From: Paracoccaceae bacterium | GTDB taxonomy: Bacteria; Pseudomonadota; Alphaproteobacteria; Rhodobacterales; Rhodobacteraceae | Reading direction: 5' to 3' | Length of the DNA stretch: 64,000 bases | NCBI GenBank assembly: GCA_006226775.1 | Contig: SBGD01000083.1 | Coordinates: 21,586-85,585, forward strand | Part shown: piece by piece, positions 25,121 to 34,003 of the stretch | Layout: each line of letters begins with the position of its first letter | Position numbering within the stretch: the stretch's first letter is position 1 | Notes under the pieces: model-generated | What the model was told of the DNA's origin: nothing | What the model saw: the letters and a program-made list of their open reading frames with translations, nothing else | The model's database searches: none | Translations under genes and position numbers: made by a program

Positions 25121-26389
25121 TTACCACATCAGCTTGCGCATGTCGCCGAGCAGGGTCTTGAGCGTCACGACAAAGCGTGCGGCCAGGGCCCCGTCGATGG
25201 CGCGGTGGTCATAGGAAAGCGACAGGGGCTGCATCAGGCGCGGCACGAAGTCCTCGCCGTTCCAGACCGGGGCCATCTTGGACCGGGTGAGGCCGAGGAT
25301 CGCCACTTCCGGCGCATTGACGATCGGCGTGAAGGAGGTGCCGCCGATGCCGCCGAGCGACGAGATGGTGAAGGTGGCGCCCTGCATGTCGGGGCCTTTC
25401 AACTCGCCATTGCGGGCCTTGGCCGAGAGGTCCATGAGATCCTTGGAGATCTCGACCAGACCCTTGCGGTCGGCATCCTTGATCACCGGCACCATCAGGC
25501 CATTGGGCGTGTCCGCCGCGAAACCGATGTTGTAGTAATCCTTCTTGATCAGCTTGTCGCCGTCCGGGTGGATCGAGGAGTTCACTTCCCAGTGCTGTTT
25601 CAGCGCCGAGACGCTGGCCTTGATGACGAAGGACAGAAGGGTGACACGGTAGCCCTCGTCCTTGGCCTGGGTGTCCATCTCCTTGCGGTACTTGTCGAGA
25701 TCGGTGATGTCGGCCTCGTCCTGGTGGGTGACATGCGGCACGTTGAGCCAGGAGCGGTGCAGCGCGGGGCCCGAGATCTTCTTGATCCGGGGCATTTCCA
25801 CGTCTTCGACCGGGCCGAACTTCGAGAAGTCGACCTTGGGGATCGGCGGGATGCCCATGCCGCCCCCTGCTGCGGCGCCGCCAGCCGCCGCCACCGGGGC
25901 GGAAGAGGCCTTGAGGTACTTGGTCACGTCCTCGCGCAGGATGCGGCCCTTGCGACCGGTGCCGTTGATCTTGCTCAGGTCGATGTCAAGCTGGCGGGCA
26001 AAGGCGCGCACCGAGGGCGAGGCATGGGCCTTGCCGAAACCGGCGTCGGTGACGGCGGCTGGCGCCGCCGCAGGTGCCGCGGCAGGCGCTTCCGCCTGCT
26101 TGGGCGCCTCGGCCTTGGCTTCTTCCCTGGGCGCGGCGTCACCCGATCCCGCGGCCTCGCCTTCGAGCACCACGATCAGCGTGCCTTCCGAGACCTTGTC
26201 GCCTTCGGCGACCTTGATCTCCTTGACGACGCCGGCGGCGGGCGACGGCACTTCCATCGTCGCCTTGTCGCTCTCGAGCTCGAGCAGCGGGTCCTCTTCG
26301 GCCACGGTATCCCCCACCGCGACCAGGATCGAGACGACGGGGACATCGGAAAAATCGCCGATATCGGGGACGTTCACTTCAATTGCCAT
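25121..26389 (-). CDS. aceF: Pyruvate dehydrogenase E2, dihydrolipoamide acetyltransferase
   Basis: 422 aa. One lipoyl domain (residues 1-80, ESDKATMEVP), an Ala-Pro-Glu linker, a peripheral-subunit binding domain (SPSVRAFARQLDIDLSKINGTG) and the catalytic domain with SYDHRAIDGA. Transfers acetyl from lipoamide to CoA and forms the core of the complex. A single lipoyl domain contrasts with the three of E. coli AceF. It starts 20 nt after the aceE stop. Confidence 0.95.
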   Translation of the reverse strand: MAIEVNVPDIGDFSDVPVVSILVAVGDTVAEEDPLLELESDKATMEVPSPAAGVVKEIKVAEGDKVSEGTLIVVLEGEAAGSGDAAPREEAKAEAPKQAEAPAAAPAAAPAAVTDAGFGKAHASPSVRAFARQLDIDLSKINGTGRKGRILREDVTKYLKASSAPVAAAGGAAAGGGMGIPPIPKVDFSKFGPVEDVEMPRIKKISGPALHRSWLNVPHVTHQDEADITDLDKYRKEMDTQAKDEGYRVTLLSFVIKASVSALKQHWEVNSSIHPDGDKLIKKDYYNIGFAADTPNGLMVPVIKDADRKGLVEISKDLMDLSAKARNGELKGPDMQGATFTISSLGGIGGTSFTPIVNAPEVAILGLTRSKMAPVWNGEDFVPRLMQPLSLSYDHRAIDGALAARFVVTLKTLLGDMRKLMW

Positions 26390-26409
26390 GTTCTGTTCCT
26401 CCTTCCCGC

Positions 26410-29064
26410 TCACACCAGGCGCGGGTTCGGCTTGTCGCCGTCAATGTCGTATTTCTTGAGCGCTTTCTGCAGGTCCGCCTTGGAGATCGCCCCCTCGCGG
26501 TGCAGGTCGACCATGGCCGCCGCGGCGATGTGGTTGGCATCGACCTCGAAGAACCGGCGCAGGTTGACCCGGCTGTCCGAACGCCCGAAGCCGTCGGTGC
26601 CCAGAACCGTGTAGCGGTTCGGAACGGCGGCGCGGATCTGTTCGGCGTAGTTCTTCATGTAGTCGGTGGCGGCGATGATCGGCCCCGTCGCCTTGGACAA
26701 CTGCCTGGTGACAAAGGGTTCCTTCGGATCCTCCAGCGGGTTGAGACGGTTCCAGCGCTCGCAGTCCTGCATGTCGCGGGCCAGCTCGTTCAGGCTGGGC
26801 GCCGACCAGATGTCGGATGTGACGCCGAAGTCTTCCTTGAGCATTTCCGCCGCCTTCATGGCCTGCACCAGGATGGTGCCCGAGCCCAGCAGGTTGACGT
26901 GTTTCTTGCCCGGCTTGTCGGTCTTCGAGAAGCGGTAGAGCCCCTTGATGATGTCCTCCTCGACGCCCATGGGCATGTCGGGGTGGGTGTAGTTCTCGTT
27001 CATCAGGGTGATGTAGAAATAGACGTCTTCCTGGTCGGCGAACATCCGTTTCAGACCGTTGTGCACGATCACCGCGACCTCGTAGCTGAAGGTCGGGTCA
27101 TAGGTGATGCAGTTGGGGATGGTGCCGGCCAGGATATGGCTGTGGCCGTCCTGGTGCTGAAGCCCCTCGCCGTTCAGCGTGGTGCGCCCGGCGGTGCCGC
27201 CCAGCATGAAGCCGCGCGAGCGGCTGTCGCCCGCCGCCCAGGCCAGGTCGCCGATCCGCTGGAACCCGAACATCGAGTAGTAGATGTAGAACGGGATCAT
27301 CGTCTCGCCGTGGTTGGAATAGGAGGTCGCCGCGGCGATCCAGCTTGCCATGGCGCCGGCCTCGTTGATGCCTTCCTGAAGCACCTGGCCGCTCTCGGAT
27401 TCCTTGTAATAGGACATCTGATCGCGGTCTTCCGGCGTGTAGAGCTGGCCCAGCGGGTTGTAGATGCCGACCGAGCGGAACAGCCCTTCCATGCCGAAGG
27501 TGCGCGATTCATCGGGCACGATCGGCACCACGTTCTTGCCGATCTTCTTGTCGCGCAACAGCGTGGTCAGGATGCGGACAAAGACCATGGTGGTGGAAAT
27601 CTCGCGCTCTCCGGTGCCCTGCAACTGGCCCTTGAAGGCGTCGAGACCGGGGATTTCCAGCGCCGGCGCATCGGTGTAGCGCTTGGGAAACTCGCCGCCC
27701 AATTCCTTGCGGCGGTCGGCCAGGTAGGCCTTCTGCGAGTTGTTGAGCGACACGAACGGCGCCTTGGGCAGGTCCTCGTCGCTGACCGGGATCTCGAAGC
27801 GGTCGCGGAAGGCGCGCAGCTGGTCCTCGGCCAGTTTCTTCTGCTGGTGCGAGGTATTCATGCCCTCGCCGCCGGTGCCCATGCCATAGCCCTTGACCGT
27901 CTTGATCAACAGGCAGGTCGGCTGGCCCTTGGTGTCGGTGGCCTTCTTGAAGGCGGTATAGACCTTCTGCGGATCGTGGCCGCCGCGGCGCAGCGCCCAG
28001 ATCTGATCGTCGGTCCAGTCCTCGACCAGCGCCGCCGTTTCCGGGTATTTGCCGAAGAAATGCTTGCGGATATAGGCGCCGTCGCGCGACTTGAAGGTCT
28101 GGTAATCGCCGTCGACGGTCTCTTCCATCAACTGGCGCAACATGCCGGAGGTGTCCTTCTCCAGCAATTCGTCCCAGCCCTTGCCCCAGAGCAGCTTGAT
28201 GACGTTCCAGCCCGAGCCGCGGAAGCCGCCTTCGAGTTCCTGGATGATCTTGCTGTTGCCGCGCACCGGCCCGTCAAGCCGCTGCAGGTTGCAGTTGATG
28301 ACGAAGATCAGGTTGTCGAGGTTCTCGCGCGCGGCCAGGTCGATGGCGCCGCGGCTTTCCGGCTCGTCCATCTCGCCATCGCCGAGGAAGCACCAGACCT
28401 TGCGGTCGCCCATGTCGATATGGCCGCGGTTGTGCATGTATTTCATGAACCGCGCCTGGTAGATCGCCATCAGCGGGCCCAGACCCATCGAAACGGTCGG
28501 GAACTGCCAGTAGTCGGGCATCAGCCAGGGGTGCGGATAGGACGACAGCCCGCCGCCGTCCACTTCGGAACGGAAGTTCTCAAGCTGCTCGGCGCTGATC
28601 CGGCCTTCCATGAAGCTGCGCGCATAGATGCCGGGGATCACATGGCCCTGGAAGAACACCAGGTCGCCGCCGTGGACCGCCGACTTGGCGCGCCAGAAAT
28701 GGTTGAGACCAATGTCGTACATCGCCGCGGACGAGGCGAAGGAGGCGATATGGCCACCGTATTCGCTGCTTTCCTTGTTGCGGCGCACGACGATGGCCAT
28801 GGCGTTCCAGCGGTTGATGGTGCGGATGCGCCATTCCATCTCCATGTCGCCGGGAATGTCGTGCTGATCGTCGACCGGAATGGTGTTCTGATACGGCGTG
28901 GTGGCGCTGAAGGGCAGCGTGGCACCGGCGGCGCGGGCCTGTTGCACCGCCTTGTCCAGAAGGAAATGCGCCCGGTTGGCACCGTCGCGCTCGATCACGT
29001 CCTGGACGGCGTCCTGCCATTCCTGGGATTCGATCGGATCGATGTCTTGGGATTGGTCTTTCAT
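26410..29064 (-). CDS. aceE: Pyruvate dehydrogenase E1, homodimeric AceE type
   Basis: 884 aa, the length of single-chain AceE enzymes (not the alpha/beta heterodimer). The thiamine-diphosphate motif is visible as GDGEMDEPES...NLIFVINCN, with the preceding GHIDMGDRKVWCFLGDG; the N-terminus reads ESQEWQDAVQDVIERDG. Decarboxylates pyruvate and acetylates the lipoyl group of E2. RBS GAGGACAC. Its upstream region (420 bp) is unusually AT-rich for the window and holds a perfect palindrome. Confidence 0.96.
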   Translation of the reverse strand: MKDQSQDIDPIESQEWQDAVQDVIERDGANRAHFLLDKAVQQARAAGATLPFSATTPYQNTIPVDDQHDIPGDMEMEWRIRTINRWNAMAIVVRRNKESSEYGGHIASFASSAAMYDIGLNHFWRAKSAVHGGDLVFFQGHVIPGIYARSFMEGRISAEQLENFRSEVDGGGLSSYPHPWLMPDYWQFPTVSMGLGPLMAIYQARFMKYMHNRGHIDMGDRKVWCFLGDGEMDEPESRGAIDLAARENLDNLIFVINCNLQRLDGPVRGNSKIIQELEGGFRGSGWNVIKLLWGKGWDELLEKDTSGMLRQLMEETVDGDYQTFKSRDGAYIRKHFFGKYPETAALVEDWTDDQIWALRRGGHDPQKVYTAFKKATDTKGQPTCLLIKTVKGYGMGTGGEGMNTSHQQKKLAEDQLRAFRDRFEIPVSDEDLPKAPFVSLNNSQKAYLADRRKELGGEFPKRYTDAPALEIPGLDAFKGQLQGTGEREISTTMVFVRILTTLLRDKKIGKNVVPIVPDESRTFGMEGLFRSVGIYNPLGQLYTPEDRDQMSYYKESESGQVLQEGINEAGAMASWIAAATSYSNHGETMIPFYIYYSMFGFQRIGDLAWAAGDSRSRGFMLGGTAGRTTLNGEGLQHQDGHSHILAGTIPNCITYDPTFSYEVAVIVHNGLKRMFADQEDVYFYITLMNENYTHPDMPMGVEEDIIKGLYRFSKTDKPGKKHVNLLGSGTILVQAMKAAEMLKEDFGVTSDIWSAPSLNELARDMQDCERWNRLNPLEDPKEPFVTRQLSKATGPIIAATDYMKNYAEQIRAAVPNRYTVLGTDGFGRSDSRVNLRRFFEVDANHIAAAAMVDLHREGAISKADLQKALKKYDIDGDKPNPRLV

Positions 29065-29232
29065 GTGTCCTCTTCCCTTTTCGTCCCTTTTTTGCGCGGA
29101 CCATCGCGCGATTGTTCAGCACTAAACCAAATTTCGCGGCGGTGCTGTGTACACCCTGGTTGCCGCGACTTCCAGTCGGCTCGTTTTACTCGGGGAGGCA
29201 CTAGCACAAGAGCAAGTCACTACGTACACATG

Positions 29233-29266
29233 TCGGCGCATAGCCCACATGCATTCGGCGCATAGC
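29233..29266. repeat. 12-bp direct repeat upstream of aceE
   Basis: TCGGCGCATAGC occurs at 29233 and 29255, spaced 22 bp (two helical turns). It lies next to the palindrome at 29269, so it may be part of the same control region. Confidence 0.6.
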
Positions 29267-29268
29267 AA

Positions 29269-29288
29269 ATGGTTTAATGTTAAACCAT
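29269..29288. promoter_or_regulatory. Perfect palindrome ATGGTTTAATGTTAAACCAT, candidate operator of aceE
   Basis: Two 9-bp arms around a 2-bp centre, in an AT-rich island about 205 bp before the aceE start. A further TAAACCA half-site lies at about 29124. GntR-type regulators such as PdhR use palindromes with TGGT/ACCA arms, but this exact site is not one I recognise. The remainder of 29065-29486 has no gene. Confidence 0.5.
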
Positions 29289-29486
29289 CGGCGACTCGCG
29301 CTATCTCCTCCCTCTCGCTGGGATGAGCCTAGCACTAAAAAAGAGAAACGGAAAACCCCGTATCTTTGAGCATCTTACCGGCGGACTAGTCGGCATTTGT
29401 CATGCGGCGGGGGCTTTGATCGGGGCGCGTTTCGTGGGACACTGGGGGTGATCCCCAGGGCCCCGGCCCGGTGACCGGAGGACAGG

Positions 29487-31154
29487 ATGCTGCGGCAGTT
29501 TTTCATGGTTACAACGGTCCTTGCGCTTGGCGCCGCGCCGCTTGGCGCCATGACCCGGGCCGAAATCCGCGACCGGGTCTTCGTCTCGGCCCAGCGCGCC
29601 CAGGCCTCCTCGGCCGGCCAGGCGCTGGCCCAGGCGGCCGGGCGGATCGCGGCCGGCACCGCCGGGCTCGAGGCGCTTTTGCGCGAACAGCAGGACATTT
29701 CCGAGGCCATCGTCAAGCAAAGGGAATCGCTGGCCGCCCATGCCGCCCAGCCCGGCGCCCGGGCCGAGGCGGCGATTGCCGGGCTCCAGACCCAGATCGA
29801 ACTGGGACGCAACCGGCTGGGCGAGCTCGACCGGCGGCTGACCGCGGAATTCCCCGAGTTCCGCGAGCTGACCAACCCCGCCCCGCTCTCGATCGCCGAG
29901 GTGCAGGCGCTGCTGCGGCCGGGCGAGGCGCTGGTGATGACCCTGACCGACGACAGCTTTCTCTACACCTGGGCGGTCTCGCCCGGCGCCAGCGCCTGGA
30001 CCCGGGTCGAGGTCGAGAAGAGCGATGTCGCCGCCATGGTGCAGGGGCTGCGCGCGCAATTGCGGGTCGAGCAGGACAACCGCGCCGGCATGGCGCTGAA
30101 CCGTGACCGGCCCGCCGGGCGGATCGCCGGCTTCGACCGCAGCGCGGCGCATCTGATCTACCAGCACACGCTGGCACCGCTCGAGCCGGTGATCGGCGGG
30201 GCCACGCACCTGATGGTGGTCTTCGACGGGCCGCTGACCTCGCTGCCCCCGGCGGTGCTGGTGGCCAGCCCGCCCGAGGGCGACGACACCTCGCCCCAGG
30301 CGCTGCGCGCGACCGACTGGCTGCTCAAGCGCCACGCGCTGACCACCCTGCCCAATGTCTCGGCCCTGCGCGCCCTGCGCCAGGTCGCGCGGCCGCGGAT
30401 CGAGGAGGCCGGCGCGCCCAGCTTCGTGGGCTTCGGCGATCCGCTTCTCGGCTACCGGCTGGCGGCCGAGGACGGTGCGCCAGCGCCGGAGGAGGGTCAG
30501 GTCGTCACCCGCGGCATCTACGAGGATGTCCGCCAGGTCGCCGACCTTGCGCCGCTGCCCAATACCGCCAAGGAATTGCGCCGGCTGGCCGCCACCATGG
30601 GCGTAGGTCCCGAAAGCGTGCATCTTGCCCGCGCCGCCACCGAGACCGCGGTCAAGACCCTCGACATGAGCCGCGCCGACGTGGTGGCCTTTGCCACCCA
30701 CGGGCTTCTGGCCGATGGTCTGCCGGGGCTGACCGAACCGGCGCTGGTCTTCACCCCGCCGGATGTGCCCTCGGCCGAGGATGACGCGCTGCTGACCGCC
30801 TCGGAAGCGGCACAGCTGAAACTCTCCGCCGACCTGGTGATCCTCTCGGCCTGCGATACCGCCGGGTCGGACGGCACCCCGGGGGCCGAGGGTCTGTCGG
30901 GGCTGGCGCGCGCCTTCATCTATGCCGGGGCGCGGGCCATCCTGGTGTCGCACTGGCCGGTGGACGATTACGCCGCCTCGGTGCTGACCACCGGAATGCT
31001 CGATCGGATGTATGCCGATGATGCGCGCGGCCGGTCCGAGGCGCTGCGGCAATCGGCGCTGGATATCCTGGCCGATACCAGCGAGGACCGCTTTGCCCAT
31101 CCGCGGATCTGGGCGCCCTTCGTGGTGGTCGGCGAAGGCGGGCCGGACAGCTGA
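29487..31154 (+). CDS. Secreted CHAT-domain (caspase-like) protease
   Basis: 555 aa. A Sec signal peptide (MLRQFFMVTTVLALGAAPLGA) is followed by a heptad-rich helical region (about 25-120) and a C-terminal CHAT domain from about residue 190. The clan CD dyad is intact: His405 in AFATHGLLADG and Cys456 in LILSACDTAGSDG-type context (VILSACDTA). The end (ILVSHWPVDDYAASVLTTGM) is also CHAT-typical. Most known CHAT proteins (TPR-CHAT, separase-like) are cytosolic, so export is unusual. Convergent with a secreted TPR protein; first gene of the hydrolase island. Confidence 0.9.
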   Translation: MLRQFFMVTTVLALGAAPLGAMTRAEIRDRVFVSAQRAQASSAGQALAQAAGRIAAGTAGLEALLREQQDISEAIVKQRESLAAHAAQPGARAEAAIAGLQTQIELGRNRLGELDRRLTAEFPEFRELTNPAPLSIAEVQALLRPGEALVMTLTDDSFLYTWAVSPGASAWTRVEVEKSDVAAMVQGLRAQLRVEQDNRAGMALNRDRPAGRIAGFDRSAAHLIYQHTLAPLEPVIGGATHLMVVFDGPLTSLPPAVLVASPPEGDDTSPQALRATDWLLKRHALTTLPNVSALRALRQVARPRIEEAGAPSFVGFGDPLLGYRLAAEDGAPAPEEGQVVTRGIYEDVRQVADLAPLPNTAKELRRLAATMGVGPESVHLARAATETAVKTLDMSRADVVAFATHGLLADGLPGLTEPALVFTPPDVPSAEDDALLTASEAAQLKLSADLVILSACDTAGSDGTPGAEGLSGLARAFIYAGARAILVSHWPVDDYAASVLTTGMLDRMYADDARGRSEALRQSALDILADTSEDRFAHPRIWAPFVVVGEGGPDS

Positions 31155-31170
31155 GCGCCGCCCTGCCCCG

Positions 31171-31215
31171 ATCAGCCTTCCGGCCCGGTCAGCCTTCCGG
31201 CCCGGTCAGCCTTCG
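31171..31215. repeat. 18-bp tandem repeat at the CHAT/TPR convergent junction
   Basis: CAGCCTTCCGGCCCGGT is repeated twice and then partially; the last copy contains the stop codon of the TPR gene. Probably slippage-generated. Confidence 0.75.
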
Positions 31216-33881
31216 GGCGGCAGGGTCTGGGCGTAATCCCAGCCCATCAGCGCCTCCCAATCGGCGCGTTCGCGAAAGCCCGTGGGGTCGATGCCGCTGG
31301 CGCCCGCGGCGGCGCGGATCGAGTCCAGCCACTCGGTATAGATGTCGTTGCTTTCCATCATCGCCGCAAAGCCCGGCTCGGGCGCGTCGTTCCAGTAATT
31401 GGCGATGGCGCGCGACCACAGGACATTCGAGCGCTCCATCTGCCAGTCGACCTCGGGCGCGTCCATCTCGGCCTCGGCGGCATCCAGCGTGGCAAGGATA
31501 TCGGGCAATTCGGCGAAATTTGCCTGGAAATCGGCCTTGATCCGCAAGAGCACCACCCGGTCGAGCGGCATGATCCGGCGGTAGATCGCCGGGTCGTCGA
31601 GCACGCTGTCGAGGAATTCGGTCGCCTTCTGGGCATTGTCGGTGCGGGCGTAGAGCGTCTGGGCGGTCACCCGGAACAGCTCTCCGATCAGGTTGGGCCG
31701 GGCGGTGAGCGGATCGACCGAGGCCAGCGCCTCCTGCGCCAGCAGGTGCGCCTCGTTGGTCTGGCCCATGATGCGCAGAAGATCGGCCTGCCGGGCGAGG
31801 ATATAGGCGATCTCGTCGCGCCGGTGATAGGGGGTGGCGCGCATGGTCTCGACGCATTTGCGCAGCCAGAACAGCGAGTCCTCGGTATTGCCGCGCCAGC
31901 CATGGGCATTGGCCAGGGCAAACTGCGTCGAGGACAGGAAGGAATGCCCATCCGGCACCGACTGGCCGATCGAGGTGACCAGCGTGCCCAGTTCCACCAG
32001 TGCTTCGTCCGAGAACACGCCCTTGCGCGAATTCATCGTGCGCACCAGCCGCAGGTAGTCGCGCGCCAGCGACATGCCGGGATAGCTGTCCAGCACGCCC
32101 ATGGTCTCCTGCATCAGCCGGTTGTTGTCGTCCTCGGCCATGAAGCCGAAGGCCATCTCCATGATCACCGTGGCGGCATAGATGTCCCACATCCCCTTGT
32201 CGCGGCCCGGATCGTAATCGGCGAACCAGGCCTCCAGGATGGGCCGCATCTCGGTCATCTCGTCGCGGCGGAAGTGGTAGAAGGCCAGAAGCGCGCGGTA
32301 CATGCTGCGTTCGTCCGGGCGCATCGAGCCCTCGCGGGCGCGCAGCCGGTCGAGCGCGCCGCGGGCGGTGTCGGGCTCGTGCCCGGTGCCCCAGACCTTT
32401 GCGATCACCTCGATCATGTCGAAGATCAGCGCATTGGCGGGGATGTCATGGCCCAGCGTGGTGCGCGCGGCGCGGCGGGCCTCGGCCAGTTCGCCCAGGC
32501 CCGCGTCGTAGGATCCGATCAGCGACAGGTAAAGCGCGCGGTTGATCCGGTAGGCGAGGCTCTCGGCCTTGCCCTCGTCGCGGTAGCGCGCCAGCAGCGC
32601 GTCGAGCGCCAGGTAATTGCCCTCGAAGAACAATCGCACCACGTCCTTGCCATCGGGGGCCAGGTCGAACTGGATGGCGTCGATCGCGCCAAGCTCGGAG
32701 GCGAAGGCGAAATCGGCCATGCCGGGATGGGCCAGGTCGATGGACTGGCGCGCGCGCTGGGCCAGTTCGTGGTTGGCGCGGTCGACCCGGCGCACCTCGG
32801 CATAGGTTTCGCGATACAGCCGCTGCGCCTCGTCGGTCCAGCCCAGCGCCTCGGCGATCTCGGCCTGCTCGAGCAGGAACCGCGCGATCTGATGCGGGTC
32901 GGTGCCGGTCTGGCGGGCCAGCGCCACCTCGTCCTCGAACCATTGATAGCCGGCCTCGGGGCTTTCGCCATAGCGCAGCACGAGGCCGAGGAAGACGATG
33001 TTGTTGTCGAGGTCGAGCCCGGTGATCCCGGCCTCGCGGTAATAGGCGTATTCCTTGCGCAGATAGTCGATGGCGGTGGCGTAGTCGCCCTTCTGCGCCA
33101 GCAGCAGGCCGAGGTAGCCGCGAAACCCGGCCAGGCGGCGCAGCGGCATGTCCTCGGCGGCCTCGGTGGCGGCGACGAGGTTGCGGGCGCGGCGGATCGC
33201 CCGGTCGAGGTCGTCGTCGCGCAATTCGTCCGAGTTGATGTCGCGGTATTCCAGGATCAGCGCCTGTTCCAGCGTCACCGGCCAGTCGCTGCTCCAGTTG
33301 CGCTGGAACTCGGCGGTAAGCGCGTCCTCGTCCTCGAGGTCGAGGTCCGAGGCGATCATGGCGAGGTGAAACAGCGCCAGCCCGTAGGTCTCGAAAAGTT
33401 CGCGCCGGTCGCGGGCGATCCCGACCACGTTGCGCAGGATCACCTCGGCCTCGAGCTCGCGGCCCTGCATCCGCAGCGCGCCGGCCTGCAGCGCGCTGGC
33501 GCGCAGCCGGTAGGGATGGTCGGGATAGCCGTCGGCCATCAGGCCGGTGGCCACGGAGGAGGCAAAGCGGATCACCTCGCGCCAGTCGCGCTGGTGGTAG
33601 TAATAGATCGCCTGCCCGAGGTTGGGGTAGTGATGCGCCAGCGTCGGATAGGAGGTCTCGAAGGTGATGTCGTTGAGCTGGTCGAGCAGCTTGATCGCCG
33701 CCTCCATCTCGCCGCGGCGGACCATGCGGATGCCGCGGTCGATGCCCTCGATGATCTCGTTCGGGGTCGGCAGGCCGGGCGCGGGCGGCGTGTCGCCGGG
33801 ATCGGTCTGCGCCGGCGCGCCGGTGGCCAGCGCGACAAGCAGGGGCGTGATCAGGCCGAGACGGGGCTTGCGGCGGGTCAT
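31206..33881 (-). CDS. Secreted TPR-repeat protein
   Basis: 891 aa. A twin-basic start and hydrophobic segment (MTRRKPRLGLITPLLVALATGAPAQ) give a Sec signal peptide with cleavage near residue 25. The remainder is almost wholly helical repeats with TPR-like spacing, for example AEILRNVVGIARDRRELFETYGLALFHLA-type units, RLAGFRGYLGLLLAQKGDYATAIDYLRKEY, and ARFLLEQAEIAEALGWTDEAQRLYRETY. No catalytic motif. Likely a large periplasmic scaffold. Own transcription unit, because a terminator separates it from the trypsin-like gene upstream. Confidence 0.8.
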   Translation of the reverse strand: MTRRKPRLGLITPLLVALATGAPAQTDPGDTPPAPGLPTPNEIIEGIDRGIRMVRRGEMEAAIKLLDQLNDITFETSYPTLAHHYPNLGQAIYYYHQRDWREVIRFASSVATGLMADGYPDHPYRLRASALQAGALRMQGRELEAEVILRNVVGIARDRRELFETYGLALFHLAMIASDLDLEDEDALTAEFQRNWSSDWPVTLEQALILEYRDINSDELRDDDLDRAIRRARNLVAATEAAEDMPLRRLAGFRGYLGLLLAQKGDYATAIDYLRKEYAYYREAGITGLDLDNNIVFLGLVLRYGESPEAGYQWFEDEVALARQTGTDPHQIARFLLEQAEIAEALGWTDEAQRLYRETYAEVRRVDRANHELAQRARQSIDLAHPGMADFAFASELGAIDAIQFDLAPDGKDVVRLFFEGNYLALDALLARYRDEGKAESLAYRINRALYLSLIGSYDAGLGELAEARRAARTTLGHDIPANALIFDMIEVIAKVWGTGHEPDTARGALDRLRAREGSMRPDERSMYRALLAFYHFRRDEMTEMRPILEAWFADYDPGRDKGMWDIYAATVIMEMAFGFMAEDDNNRLMQETMGVLDSYPGMSLARDYLRLVRTMNSRKGVFSDEALVELGTLVTSIGQSVPDGHSFLSSTQFALANAHGWRGNTEDSLFWLRKCVETMRATPYHRRDEIAYILARQADLLRIMGQTNEAHLLAQEALASVDPLTARPNLIGELFRVTAQTLYARTDNAQKATEFLDSVLDDPAIYRRIMPLDRVVLLRIKADFQANFAELPDILATLDAAEAEMDAPEVDWQMERSNVLWSRAIANYWNDAPEPGFAAMMESNDIYTEWLDSIRAAAGASGIDPTGFRERADWEALMGWDYAQTLPPEG

Positions 33882-33940
33882 TGGGTGATCTCCTGCGGGA
33901 ACCGGGGTTCGCGGGTCCGCGGTGCGCCGGCACGGGCGCG

Positions 33941-33974
33941 AAAAAGCCGGGCCAGAACAAGGCTGGCCCGGCTT
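33941..33974 (-). terminator. Rho-independent terminator of the patatin-caspase-trypsin operon
   Basis: An 11-bp perfect stem AGCCGGGCCAG / CTGGCCCGGCT with a 7-nt loop; on the minus strand it ends in TTTTT. It closes the operon 30 bp after the trypsin-like stop. Confidence 0.88.
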
Positions 33975-34003
33975 GCGATCTGCGTAGGGCGCCCCAGGGC
34001 CGT

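Noticed and set aside
26383-29265. 960-aa plus-strand ORF opposite aceE
   Set aside because: Antisense shadow of a high-GC gene. The minus-strand aceE has full domain motifs and an RBS; the plus frame has only low-complexity residues.
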